Shown here piece after piece: positions 53,010 to 61,784 of a stretch of 64,000 nt of DNA; the first letter of the stretch is position 1; every line of letters starts with the position of its first letter. The notes beneath the pieces were generated by a model that searched no databases, had not been told where the DNA came from, and was given only the letters and a program-made list of their open reading frames with translations. Origin of the DNA: Luteimonas vadosa (GTDB lineage Bacteria > Pseudomonadota > Gammaproteobacteria > Xanthomonadales > Xanthomonadaceae); contig NZ_BAABJY010000002.1 of the NCBI RefSeq assembly GCF_039543545.1, forward strand, positions 992,001 through 1,056,000, in the 5' to 3' direction. Both the position numbers and the translations under genes were made by a program.

Positions 53010-54082
53010 CACAACGCACCCTTCGTCGTCGGCAGCTCGCGGCCTTCGCGAACCACGGCTTGACGGAGCGCCCTGGCAAAGGCCTTGAAGCAGGCCTCGA
53101 CCTGGTGGTGGTCGTTGTCGCCCCGGACGGTCAGGTGGAGGTTCAGTCCCGCGGCATCGCAGACCGAGCGGAAGAAATGCGGGACCAGCTCGGTCGGCAG
53201 GTCGCCCACGCGCTCGCGCCGGAACGTCCCGTCGAAAACGAAGTACGGCCGCCCCCCCAGGTCCAGCGCGGCGCTGGCCAGCGTTTCGTCCATCGGCAGC
53301 GTGAAGCCGTAGCGCCCGATCCCGCGCTTGTCGCCCAACGCTTCGCGCAGGGCCTGTCCGAAGGCCAGCCCCGTGTCCTCGACCGTGTGGTGCTCGTCGA
53401 TGTGCAGGTCGCCGTCGCAGGCGACCTCGAGCGCGACGCCACCATGCTTGCCGATCTGCTCGAGCATGTGGTCGAAGAAGGGCAGTCCCGTCCGCACCGA
53501 CGGCTCGGCGCGGCGGTCCAGATCCAGCGACACCCTGACCCGCGTCTCCTGGGTATCGCGTTGCACGGTAGCCTGCCTGGGGGCGTCGACCAGCGCATGG
53601 GCGATCGCCGCCCAGTCCCACTGCCCGCCGAACTCGCGGGTGCGCAACTGGAAGCCGCGGATCCCGAGGTTTTCCGCGAAGCGGATGTCGGTGTCGCGGT
53701 CGCCGACCATGGCCGAGCGCGCCCAGTCGATGCCACGCTCCTTCAGCAGCGGCAACACCAGGCCCAGGCCCGGCTTGCGGGTCGGCGCGTTCTCCGCCGG
53801 CAGGCTGCGGTCGATGAGGATCTGGCGGAACTCGATGCCCTGGCTCGCGAATACCTGCAGCATCAGCGCATGCGGGCCTTCGAAATCCGCCTGCGGGAAT
53901 GCGTCGGTCCCGAGTCCGTCCTGGTTGGTGACCATGACGAACTGGTACCCCGCGTCGCGCAGCCGGAGCAAGGCCGGGATGACGCCGGCGCAGAAGCGCA
54001 GCTTCGCGAAGGCATCGACCTGGAAGCCCGGTGGTTCCTCGATCAGGGTGCCATCGCGATCGACGAACAGGATCGGGGTCAT
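53009..54082 (-). CDS. hisB: Bifunctional histidinol-phosphatase / imidazoleglycerol-phosphate dehydratase
   Basis: A 357-residue fusion, the enterobacterial-type HisB. The N-terminal HAD phosphatase has D8-x-D10 (FVDRDGTL) and GDRDTDIRFAENLGI. The C-terminal dehydratase has TGLPFFDHMLEQIGKHGG, DLHIDEHHTVEDTG and DNDHHQVEA manganese-site motifs. It performs steps 6 and 8. Its ATG overlaps the hisC stop. Confidence 0.97.
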   Translation of the reverse strand: MTPILFVDRDGTLIEEPPGFQVDAFAKLRFCAGVIPALLRLRDAGYQFVMVTNQDGLGTDAFPQADFEGPHALMLQVFASQGIEFRQILIDRSLPAENAPTRKPGLGLVLPLLKERGIDWARSAMVGDRDTDIRFAENLGIRGFQLRTREFGGQWDWAAIAHALVDAPRQATVQRDTQETRVRVSLDLDRRAEPSVRTGLPFFDHMLEQIGKHGGVALEVACDGDLHIDEHHTVEDTGLAFGQALREALGDKRGIGRYGFTLPMDETLASAALDLGGRPYFVFDGTFRRERVGDLPTELVPHFFRSVCDAAGLNLHLTVRGDNDHHQVEACFKAFARALRQAVVREGRELPTTKGAL

Positions 54083-55161
54083 GCCGCGACCTGCAGGGGC
54101 GCCAGGGCCGACAGGACGCGCGCATTCTCCCGGGGCGTCCCGATCGTGATGCGCAAGGCATCGCCCAGGCCTGGTGCCGAGCGCTGGTCGCGCACGACGA
54201 CGCCGGCATCGAGCAAGGCCGAGCAGGCGGCCCCCGCATCGACGAAGCGCACCAGCAGGAAGTTGCCCTGCGACGGGTACACCGTGCGAACGATGTCGAG
54301 TTCGGACAGCGCCGTGCGCACCTTTGCACGCTCGATGCGCGTGGATACCACCCGGCGCATCGTGGCCTCGACAGCGTCCGGCGACAGCGCCGACAACGCG
54401 AGCGCGGCGCAGGGTTCGGGCACGGGGTACGGCGCCTGGCAGGCGCGCAGGACGGCAATCAGCGCCTTGTCCGCGACCAGGCATCCGATCCTGGCTGCCG
54501 CCAGCGCATGGGCCTTGGAAAGCGTCCGCAGGACCGCGATATTGCGATGTTTCCGCACCAGCGCTACCGCCGAAGGCAGCTCGCTGTACTCGCCGTAGGC
54601 CTCGTCGACCACGACCAACGCGCGGCCGGTAAGCCGAGCGGCCAGGCGGGCGATGTCCGCCAGCGCGACGCTGCCGCCGGTCGGGTTGGACGGGGAGCAG
54701 AGGAACACGAGTTTCGCGTGCCCGGCCTCGGCGTGGCTTGCGATCGCATCGATGTCGGCGCCGAAACCTTCGCTTCCTTCGCGCAAGGGCACCTCCACCA
54801 GTGGCGCGCCCTGCAGGCGCGCGCTGACCGCGTACATGCCGAACACCGGTGGCGTGACCAGGACGGCGTCGCGACCCGGGACGCAAAGCGCGCGGACCAG
54901 CAGGTCGATGGCCTCGTCGCTGCCGCGACCGATCAACACTTCAGCGGGTTCGCAGCCGTAAAGGCGAGCCAGCGCATCGCGCAGCCGTTCGGGCTGGGGG
55001 TCGGGATAACGCCGGCACGTGCCTGCGCTGTCCGCCGCATTGGGCGAGGCGGATTCATTGGCGTTGAGCCACACGTCGCCATGCAACGCCTCTCCGCGCG
55101 CGGAACGATACCCGGTGAACCCCTGCAGGTCCGCCCGCACGAGGGCGGCCGGACCGCTCAT
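54079..55161 (-). CDS. hisC: Histidinol-phosphate aminotransferase
   Basis: A 360-residue PLP aminotransferase: NANESASPN at the N-terminus, SPSNPTGG, VVDEAYGEYS (PLP Asp/Tyr) and TLSKAHALAAARIG with the PLP Lys. It converts imidazole acetol phosphate to histidinol phosphate, step 7. It overlaps hisD and hisB by 4 bases on each side. Confidence 0.96.
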   Translation of the reverse strand: MSGPAALVRADLQGFTGYRSARGEALHGDVWLNANESASPNAADSAGTCRRYPDPQPERLRDALARLYGCEPAEVLIGRGSDEAIDLLVRALCVPGRDAVLVTPPVFGMYAVSARLQGAPLVEVPLREGSEGFGADIDAIASHAEAGHAKLVFLCSPSNPTGGSVALADIARLAARLTGRALVVVDEAYGEYSELPSAVALVRKHRNIAVLRTLSKAHALAAARIGCLVADKALIAVLRACQAPYPVPEPCAALALSALSPDAVEATMRRVVSTRIERAKVRTALSELDIVRTVYPSQGNFLLVRFVDAGAACSALLDAGVVVRDQRSAPGLGDALRITIGTPRENARVLSALAPLQVAA

Positions 55162-56486
55162 GCCGCCACCTCCGTCGATTGCAGGCAGGCCAGGCGCAGG
55201 TCCACCGCATTCGCATGCGCCTCCAGCCCTTCGGCACGCGCCAGCACCACGGCCGACGGCCCGATGCCGGCAATGCCCTCCGCCGTCGCGGATTGCACGC
55301 TGATGAAGTTCTGGAAGCTGGCCACGCCCAGCCCGCTGCAGGCACGCGCGGCGCCGTTGGTGGGCAGCACGTGGTTGGTGCCGCTGCAGTAGTCGCCCAG
55401 GGCTTCGGGCGTGTAGTCGCCCAGGAACACCGATCCAGCCGCCTCGACCCGGCCCAGCCAGCGGCGCGGCTCGCGCAGCGCGAGGATCAGGTGCTCCGGG
55501 GCATAGGCATTGCTGATCGCGAATGCCGTCTCCAGCGTCTCCACCAGGATCAACCGCGAACCGGCCAGGGCCGCCCTCGCGGTGTCCGCGCGTGGCAGTG
55601 CGTCGAGCTGCTGTGCGAGCGCCGATTCGACCCGCGACAGGAGTTCGCCGCTGTCGGATAGCAGCACCACCTGCGAATCCGGCCCGTGCTCGGCCTGGGA
55701 CAGCAGGTCCGCGGCCACGAACGCCGCGTTGGCACCCGCATCGGCGACGACCAGCACTTCCGAGGGACCGGCGGGCATGTCGATCGCCACCGTCCCGGAT
55801 TGCGCCACCTGCTGCTTGGCTTCGGTCACGTAGCGGTTGCCGGGCCCGAACAGTTTGTCGCAGCGCGGCACGCTCTCGGTGCCGAAGGCCATCGCCGCGA
55901 TGGCCTGCGCGCCGCCGAGCTTGAAGATGCGGGAGACGCCGGTCATCCGCGCGGCCAGCAGCACGGCGGGGTCGGCGCTGCCGTCCTTGCGCGGCGGCGT
56001 GCAGAGCACGGTATCGGCGCAGCCGGCCAGGCGCGCCGGCACGCCGAGCATGAGTGCCGTCGACGGCAGGGGCGCGGTGCCCGCGGGGACATACAGCCCG
56101 ACGCGCGGGATCGGTCGCGCCACGCGCTCGCAGAGCACCCCGGGGGCGGTCTGGACGGCGTAGTCGGCGGCCATGCCGGCGCGATGGAAGGCCTCGATCC
56201 GGGACATCGCCTCGGCCATGGCCTGGCGGACCGCGGCGGGGACGGCCGCGTGCGCGGCGTCGAGTTCCTCGGCATCCACCCGCCAGCTGCCGGTGTCGAT
56301 GCCGTCGAAACGACGCTGGAACTCGGCGAGCGCCGCGTCGCCCCCTGCCCGCACGCGCGCCAGGATGCCTGCGACCGTCGACGCGGTCTCGGCGGAACGG
56401 GCCCGGGTCGGCCGGCGCAGGGCGCGCGAACGGGCTTCGGCGTCCAGCAGCGACCAGTCCAGGCGCTGCACCAATGCGGCGTTCAC
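55158..56486 (-). CDS. hisD: Histidinol dehydrogenase
   Basis: A 442-residue NAD- and zinc-dependent enzyme. VARPIPRVGLYVPAGTAPLP, DKLFGPGNRYVTEAKQQV, IDMPAGPSEVLVV, LSQAEHGPDSQ (catalytic Glu-His) and GTNHVLPTNG are all present. It oxidises histidinol to histidine. The start is GTG 56486, overlapping the hisG stop (GTGA); the longer frame upstream is in hisG. Confidence 0.97.
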   Translation of the reverse strand: MNAALVQRLDWSLLDAEARSRALRRPTRARSAETASTVAGILARVRAGGDAALAEFQRRFDGIDTGSWRVDAEELDAAHAAVPAAVRQAMAEAMSRIEAFHRAGMAADYAVQTAPGVLCERVARPIPRVGLYVPAGTAPLPSTALMLGVPARLAGCADTVLCTPPRKDGSADPAVLLAARMTGVSRIFKLGGAQAIAAMAFGTESVPRCDKLFGPGNRYVTEAKQQVAQSGTVAIDMPAGPSEVLVVADAGANAAFVAADLLSQAEHGPDSQVVLLSDSGELLSRVESALAQQLDALPRADTARAALAGSRLILVETLETAFAISNAYAPEHLILALREPRRWLGRVEAAGSVFLGDYTPEALGDYCSGTNHVLPTNGAARACSGLGVASFQNFISVQSATAEGIAGIGPSAVVLARAEGLEAHANAVDLRLACLQSTEVAA

Positions 56487-57397
56487 GACAACGTCCTTTC
56501 GACGGGCAGCACCAGCAACGCCGACGCGCCGGCCAGCTTCAGGTCCTCCAGGCGCTGCCAGGTCATGCTGCCGTGGCACAACGCCTGCAGGGCCAGGGTG
56601 TCCGCGCCATCGACCTGCATCACCGTCGGCGGCTCGGCATCGGGCAGCAGCTTCAGCAACCGCGGCAGGGCCTCGCGTCGCGCCTGGAACAGCAGCAGCC
56701 GGCTGTCCTTGAGCTTGAGCACGCCCTCCAGGCGCCTCAGCAACAAGGCCGCCAGCTCTGCCCTGGCATCCCCGAACGGCAGCACGGGCCCGGCCAGCAC
56801 CGCTTCGGTTTGCAACAGCGTCTCCACGGGCTTGAGCTGGTTCGCGACGAGGGTGGCGCCGCTGGAGACGAGGTCGCAGACCGCATCCGCCTGACCCAGG
56901 CGCGGCGCGATCTCCACCGATCCGGTCAGGGTGGCCACCGTCGCGTCGACGCCCGCCTCGCCGAGCCATTGCTGCAACAGGCCCGGATAGCTCGTGGCGA
57001 TCCGTTTGCCTTGCAGGTCGCCCGGTCCGGTCCACTCCCAGCGTTCGGGCACCGCGATCGCGAGCCGGCAAGCGCCGAACCCCAGCGCACGCACCTCGCG
57101 AGACGCCACGTGGGAACCTTCGCGCGCGCGCTCGGCGGCGTGCTCTGCCAGCACGTTGCGTCCGACGATGCCGTAATCACAGACGCCGTCCGCCAGCAGC
57201 CCCGGGATGTCGTCGTCGCGGACGAGCAGCAGGTCCACGGGCAGCGACTCGCCATAGCAGAACAGCTTGTCGCGACTTTCGCGCCACGACAGTCCGCAGG
57301 CGGCGAGCAAGGCACGTGCAGGCTCGCTCAGGCGGCCTGACTTCTGGATGGCGATGCGCAGTCGATCGCGCGCGCCGACGGCGGCGGGGGGAGGCAT
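56483..57397 (-). CDS. hisG: ATP phosphoribosyltransferase
   Basis: A 304-residue long-form HisG. LRIAIQKSGRLSEPARALLAACG opens it. DIPGLLADGVCDYGIVGRNVL and the P-loop-like LTGSVEIAP follow, with ATLVANQL. The C-terminal regulatory domain binds histidine, giving feedback inhibition. It catalyses the first step of histidine synthesis. ATG 57397 is used; an earlier in-frame frame overlaps hisR. Confidence 0.95.
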   Translation of the reverse strand: MPPPAAVGARDRLRIAIQKSGRLSEPARALLAACGLSWRESRDKLFCYGESLPVDLLLVRDDDIPGLLADGVCDYGIVGRNVLAEHAAERAREGSHVASREVRALGFGACRLAIAVPERWEWTGPGDLQGKRIATSYPGLLQQWLGEAGVDATVATLTGSVEIAPRLGQADAVCDLVSSGATLVANQLKPVETLLQTEAVLAGPVLPFGDARAELAALLLRRLEGVLKLKDSRLLLFQARREALPRLLKLLPDAEPPTVMQVDGADTLALQALCHGSMTWQRLEDLKLAGASALLVLPVERTLS

Positions 57398-57408
57398 GGC
57401 GGGGGTCC

Positions 57409-57735
57409 TCAGTGCGACGCCGAAGCGCGTGGATGCCGGCGTTTCAGCGCAGCCGCGTAGCCGCCGGCGCCCTGGTCCAGGGTGCGGGCGACGCGGCCGA
57501 TCGTGGTCACGCTGACCAGGGTGCGATCGTGTATTTCCCGGTAGGGAACGCCCTCGAGGATCAGGGGCACCACCCGCCAGCGGTCGGCCATTGCTTCCAG
57601 CTCGGCCGGCGTGCACAGGTCTTCGAGGAATGCCGCCACTTCGGCGGGCGTGCGCAAGGCGGCGAAGGCCGCCGCCAATGCCTTCCTCGAGGCATCCGCG
57701 TCGTTGGCGGGCAAGGGTTCGACACGTTGCTTCAT
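57409..57735 (-). CDS. hisR: TrpR-like regulator (YerC/YecD family), probable histidine repressor HisR
   Basis: A 108-residue helical protein of the TrpR superfamily. CTPAELEAMADRWRVVPLILEG is followed by the HTH VPYREIHDRTLVSVTTIGRVARTL. The family's known xanthomonad member, HisR, represses his genes. The gene is the first of the his operon, 11 bases before hisG. Its own promoter carries a palindrome precisely in the spacer, which would make the operon autoregulated. That HisR binds histidine or histidyl-tRNA-linked signals is an inference. Confidence 0.85.
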   Translation of the reverse strand: MKQRVEPLPANDADASRKALAAAFAALRTPAEVAAFLEDLCTPAELEAMADRWRVVPLILEGVPYREIHDRTLVSVTTIGRVARTLDQGAGGYAAALKRRHPRASASH

Positions 57736-57788
57736 GGCATTCGGCGGACTCGAGACAGGCTTGCGGGCAGGCGGGCTGCCAATGGATT

Positions 57789-57820
57789 AATGTAATAGCG
57801 CGTTAGCACATTAGTTGCAA
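57789..57820 (-). promoter_or_regulatory. his operon promoter with HisR-type operator
   Basis: On the minus strand TTGCAA (57820-57815) and TATTAC (57797-57792) form a -35/-10 pair with a 17-base spacer. The 24-base imperfect palindrome 57789-57812 (aatgtaatagcg/cgttagcacatt, 9 of 12 positions symmetrical) fills the spacer and -10 box, where a repressor would block RNA polymerase. Confidence 0.6.
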
Positions 57821-57870
57821 CGGACGCCGCCGTCAACCCCGCCGATTGGGCCCGATGCGTGCCGCTGGAT

Positions 57871-59757
57871 TCAGCCGTCGTGCAACGCGGCCAGCAGGCA
57901 GCCCTCCGCGACCAGCCGCACGGCCGCGGCGACTTCACCGTCGAGCGCGCGGTCATGGTCGAGGAACGGAATCGCTTCCCGCAGCGCTGCGTGGGCCCTG
58001 GCCACCGCCCCGCCGGGCTGGTAGGCCCCGCCTTCGGCCAGCTCGCTGCGCAGCGCTTCGACCTCGTCGAGGAAGCGCTGCCGCTGCGGCGAACCGGGCA
58101 GTGGCGCGCAGTGGATCTTGGCCGCGAGCGTTTCGGCATCCCCCGCGCGCGCCAGGTCCCGCGCGGCGTTGATCATGTCGCGCCGCAAGTCCAGCGCCTG
58201 CGCGGCGGTGTAGATCTCCAGCGCCAGGACCTTGCCGAGGTCGTCGACCATCGCCAGGACATGCCGCGCCTCGTTCGCGCCCATCGACACGTGGTCCTCG
58301 GCATTTGCACTGGTCGGGATCGAATAGACGCTGGCCGGGTGCGCGCGGCTTGCGAGGTCGTTGACGATCGCCGCGGCGGTGTACTGCACGATCATGTAAC
58401 CCGACTCGGTGGCATCCTCGTTGCCGATCAGGAACGCCGGCAGGCCGTCACTGGTGGCCGGATCGACCAGCTTGTTGAGACGTCGCTCCGAGATGCCCGC
58501 CAGGACGGGGATCGCGGCCTTGACGTAGCTCATGGCGAGCGCGAGCGGCATGCCGTGGAAATGGCCCGCGGAGACGACCTGCTCCTCGACGTGCTCGGCC
58601 TGCTTGTCCGGGAAGATCAGCGGGTTATCGGTGACGGCGTTAAGCTCGATATCGAACACGCGCTTGGCCTGTTCGACCGCGTCCCGCACCGCGCCATGGA
58701 CCTGGGGCACGCAGCGCAGCGAATAGCTGTCCTGCGGCTGGTGCTTCTTGCCGCCGCGGAAAGGCTTGAAGCGCTGGTAGAACTTCTCGCGTCCGTGGCG
58801 CTGGCCGAACGGCACCCAGTCCCACGCGATGTCGAAGGTCAGCTTTTGCGCGGCGCCGTCCCAGCTCTCGGGCAGCCACGGCCGGAACCGCGGCACCAGG
58901 TGGTAGGGAATGTCGGCAAGGCTCGAGCCTTCCAGCAATCGGCGCAGGTTGCCTGCGACCTGCACCTGCCCCGGATGGGGGCGGAGGGCATGCACGTCTT
59001 CGCCGAAAGCGCCCAGCCGCCCCGCGAAGGCATCGATCGTCATCGCCGCGGCGAGGTCGGCCGTCTCGAGCAAGGCATCCAGTCGATGCAGGGCCAGCAC
59101 GCCGCAGGCCAGCATCTGCGCGGTGCCGTTGTTCAACGCCAGACCTTCCTTGTAGGACAGCGTCACCGGCTCCAGCCCGGCGCGGCGCAGCGCCTCGTCG
59201 CCAGGGACCCGCTCGCCCTCGACGAAGGCCTCGCCGCCGCCCAGCAGCACGATGGCCAGGTGCGACAACGGCGCCAGGTCGCCCGAGGCGCCCACCGAAC
59301 CCAGCGCCGGCACCACCGGCACGATGCCGGCGTTGAGCAGCGCCGCCAGCGCCTGCAGCGTCTCCACCCGGATCCCGGAGTGGCCGCGCAGCAAGGTGTT
59401 GATGCGGATGCACAGCATCGCGCGCACCACGTCCGCCGCCAGGGGCTCGCCGACGCAGACGGCGTGGGTGACGATCAGGTTGCGCTGCAGCTCGGCATGC
59501 AGAGACCGCCCCGACGGACCGGCGCCGGGGAGTTCGTCGCGCAGCGGATGCGCGCCGAGCAGGCGGTCGGCATTGCTGCCGAACCCCGTGGACACGCCGT
59601 AGATGGGTTCCTCGCGGCGCACCTGCTCGGCGATGAATTCCGCGGCACGCGCCACCGCCTTCAACGCCCCCTCGTCGAGCACGACCTCGGCGCCGAACGC
59701 CACTTCGCACAACTGGTCGCGGGTCAGGGAATGGCCGTCGAGGCGGATGGGCTTCAT
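57871..59757 (-). CDS. HAL/PAL-family aromatic amino acid ammonia-lyase
   Basis: A 628-residue MIO enzyme. A157-S158-G159 in SVGASGDLAPLSHL forms the MIO group, Y53 lies in PIYGVSTGFG, and QPQDSYSLRCVPQVHG, AVTDNPLI and GNEDATESGYM follow. It is longer than HutH (about 510), with extra sequence such as REKFYQRFKPFRGGKKHQ. The selectivity pair is T97-H98 (NLIVTHAVC): HutH has Ser-His, tyrosine ammonia-lyase His-Leu, phenylalanine ammonia-lyase Phe-Leu. So histidine is most likely, but other aromatic amino acids are possible. No hutU, hutI or hutG is nearby. It lies between hisS (61-base gap) and hisR on the same strand, placing a potentially histidine-consuming enzyme next to the biosynthetic operon. 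Confidence 0.85.
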   Translation of the reverse strand: MKPIRLDGHSLTRDQLCEVAFGAEVVLDEGALKAVARAAEFIAEQVRREEPIYGVSTGFGSNADRLLGAHPLRDELPGAGPSGRSLHAELQRNLIVTHAVCVGEPLAADVVRAMLCIRINTLLRGHSGIRVETLQALAALLNAGIVPVVPALGSVGASGDLAPLSHLAIVLLGGGEAFVEGERVPGDEALRRAGLEPVTLSYKEGLALNNGTAQMLACGVLALHRLDALLETADLAAAMTIDAFAGRLGAFGEDVHALRPHPGQVQVAGNLRRLLEGSSLADIPYHLVPRFRPWLPESWDGAAQKLTFDIAWDWVPFGQRHGREKFYQRFKPFRGGKKHQPQDSYSLRCVPQVHGAVRDAVEQAKRVFDIELNAVTDNPLIFPDKQAEHVEEQVVSAGHFHGMPLALAMSYVKAAIPVLAGISERRLNKLVDPATSDGLPAFLIGNEDATESGYMIVQYTAAAIVNDLASRAHPASVYSIPTSANAEDHVSMGANEARHVLAMVDDLGKVLALEIYTAAQALDLRRDMINAARDLARAGDAETLAAKIHCAPLPGSPQRQRFLDEVEALRSELAEGGAYQPGGAVARAHAALREAIPFLDHDRALDGEVAAAVRLVAEGCLLAALHDG

Positions 59758-59818
59758 GCAATGGGTCCTGTCACTTGAGATGTCTGGTCGTGCAAATTGG
59801 TGCGCTTGGGCGATCGAC

Positions 59819-61195
59819 TCAGCGCGCGCCCTGCGCCCGCCATTGCTCGCGCTCCACGCGCAAGGCCCCGGCAAGGTCGGCCTCCGCGACTTCGAACTGC
59901 TCCCCGCGACGCAGGTCCTTCACCGCCACGACGCCCTTCGCGGCCTCGTCCTCGCCCCGGATGACGACGAAGCGGATCCCGGCGCGATCTGCGTACTGCA
60001 GCTGCTTGGCCAGCTTGCGGGTCTCCAGCCGGGTCTCGACGTTGAGACCGGCGGCGCGCAGCTGCTGGGACAGCGCCAGGGCGTGTTCCAGCGCCGAATC
60101 CTCGAGCAGGGTCACCAGCACGTCCACCGAACTCTCGGCGTCCGCGACCAATCCCGCCTCGCGCAATTGCCAGAACAACCGGGTCAAGCCGATGGAAATC
60201 CCCACGCCCGGCAACCTGGACTTGGTGTAGTGGCCGGCCAGGTCCTCGTAGCGACCGCCCGAGCAGATCGAACCGATCGCGGGGTGCGCATCGAGCACGG
60301 TCTCGTAGACCATGCCGGTGTAGTAGTCCAATCCGCGGGCGATGGACAGGTTGAGCGCGTAGCGGGATTCCGGGACGCCCATCGTCCGCAGCTGCGCCAG
60401 CAAACCCCGCAATTCGTCGCGGCCCTCCTCGAACAGCGCGGTCCCCGGCCCGAGCGCATCCAGTTTCGCCAGCGCATCGTCGTGGCCGTCGGACCGCATC
60501 CGCGAGAACGCCATCAGCCGCTCGACCACGCTTGCGTCGAGCCCGAATCCCTCACCCTGCAGGGTCGCCCTGACGGCCTCTTCCCCGCGCTTGTCCAGCT
60601 TGTCGATCTCGCGCAGCACGGCGGCTTGCTGGTCGACGGGGATGCCCTGCCCTTCGAACCAGCCGCGCAGCAGCTTGCGATGGTTCAGCTGGATGGTGAA
60701 CTCGCCGATGTCCAGCGCCTCGAACACCGCATGGATCACCGCGGGCATCTCGGCGTCGTAGCGCGTGGACAGCGAATCCTTGCCGATCACGTCGATGTCG
60801 CACTGCCAGAACTCGCGGAAGCGCCCCCGCTGCGCGCGCTCGCCCCGGTAGACCCGCTGCATCTGGTAGCGGCGGAACGGGAAGGCCAGGTCGTGCTCGT
60901 GCTCGGCCACGTAGCGGGCGAGCGGCACCGTCAGGTCGAACCGCAACGCCAGCTCCGGCAAGCCCTCCGCGTCCTTTTCCAGGGCGCCGGTGGACTGGAC
61001 GAAATAGACCTGCCGCTCCGTCTCTCCTCCCGACTTGGTCAGCAGCACGTCCGAGAGCTCGAAGACCGGCGTCTCCACCGGCAGGAACCCGAAGCGCTCG
61101 AAGGTCGTGCGGATCGTGTCCAGCATGCGCTGGAACGCCACCTGGTCGCGGGGCAGCAGCTCGAGGACGCCTGGGGGCGTGCGGGGCTTGATCAA
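59819..61195 (-). CDS. hisS: Histidine-tRNA ligase
   Basis: A 458-residue class II synthetase. Motif 2 region FRRYQMQRVYRGERAQRGRF, ELALRFDLTVPLARYV, the histidine-A motif GLDYYTGMVYE and GGRYEDL, and an anticodon-binding domain at the C-terminus (VDVLVTLLEDSALEHALALS). It charges tRNA-His. It is transcribed ahead of the lyase and his operon on the minus strand. The ATG at 61195 yields the standard MIKPRTPPGVLELLP N-terminus. Confidence 0.96.
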   Translation of the reverse strand: MIKPRTPPGVLELLPRDQVAFQRMLDTIRTTFERFGFLPVETPVFELSDVLLTKSGGETERQVYFVQSTGALEKDAEGLPELALRFDLTVPLARYVAEHEHDLAFPFRRYQMQRVYRGERAQRGRFREFWQCDIDVIGKDSLSTRYDAEMPAVIHAVFEALDIGEFTIQLNHRKLLRGWFEGQGIPVDQQAAVLREIDKLDKRGEEAVRATLQGEGFGLDASVVERLMAFSRMRSDGHDDALAKLDALGPGTALFEEGRDELRGLLAQLRTMGVPESRYALNLSIARGLDYYTGMVYETVLDAHPAIGSICSGGRYEDLAGHYTKSRLPGVGISIGLTRLFWQLREAGLVADAESSVDVLVTLLEDSALEHALALSQQLRAAGLNVETRLETRKLAKQLQYADRAGIRFVVIRGEDEAAKGVVAVKDLRRGEQFEVAEADLAGALRVEREQWRAQGAR

Positions 61196-61358
61196 GGCAA
61201 CACTCCGGAGAACCCTCGTGATGGTTCGAACCGCTACAGTCTAGCGGCTCGACCGCGGGCCGCCCGCCCTCCGAGGGCGCCGACGGGCTTCCCCGGTTCG
61301 TTGCCCCGGATGCTTGCCCCGGGCCACCCCCCATCACTACAATGCGCTGCTCACCTGT

Positions 61359-61435
61359 CGGGGTGTAGCTCAGCCTGGTAGAGCGCTACGTTCGGGACGT
61401 AGAAGTCGCAGGTTCAAATCCTGTCTCCCCGACCA
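61359..61435 (+). tRNA. tRNA-Pro (anticodon CGG)
   Basis: A 77-base cloverleaf with encoded CCA. D arm GCTC/GAGC; anticodon arm CTACG-TTCGGGA-CGTAG with anticodon CGG; T arm GCAGG-TTCAAAT-CCTGT. The acceptor CGGGGTG/CTCCCCG pairs except at position 6-67 (U-U). C1-G72 and discriminator A73 fit bacterial tRNA-Pro. No integrase is next to it. Confidence 0.96.
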
Positions 61436-61784
61436 ATCGATTGAATCCGAGGCACCGGGCGGGCGTCCTTTCGACGTAACCACGCTCTTCGGGCTGGGCA
61501 GCCCCCCTCACTCGACCGCGTGCAAATCAGGCCTCGATGCCATCGTCACGGTGGCCCGGGGGTGCAGGCGTGCGTGGGCAGAACGCTCACCGACGCCCGG
61601 TCGCACGTGTCACCCACCGGTTCGCTTTCCGCTCGCCTGCGCGCGCTCCGAGCGCCTTTTCATCCGCGTGCGACGCCTTTGAAGCAAGGGCGGTGAGTGC
61701 AACAAGTCCCGGAAGGCCAACGACTCTCCAAAAAAAAAGGGCCGGCATGCAGCCGGCCCCTTGATCACGCGGTGACAGTTCGAA
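61436..61784. other. Intergenic region after tRNA-Pro
   Basis: 349 bases without a convincing gene. The only clear structure is the minus-strand terminator at 61730-61760. Confidence 0.4.
61730..61760 (-). terminator. Strong rho-independent terminator of the secreted-protein gene
   Basis: On the minus strand gggccggc pairs with gccggccc (8 bp, loop tgcat) and is followed by nine T residues (61738-61730). It lies 25 bases after the stop codon at 61785. Confidence 0.92.

Noticed and set aside
57736..57870. Histidine leader peptide and attenuator
   Set aside because: No run of CAT/CAC codons on the minus strand and no terminator hairpin; the palindrome fits a repressor site better.
61359..61435. 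tRNA-Pro as an attachment site of a genomic island
   Set aside because: No partial tRNA copy or integrase is found in the flanks.
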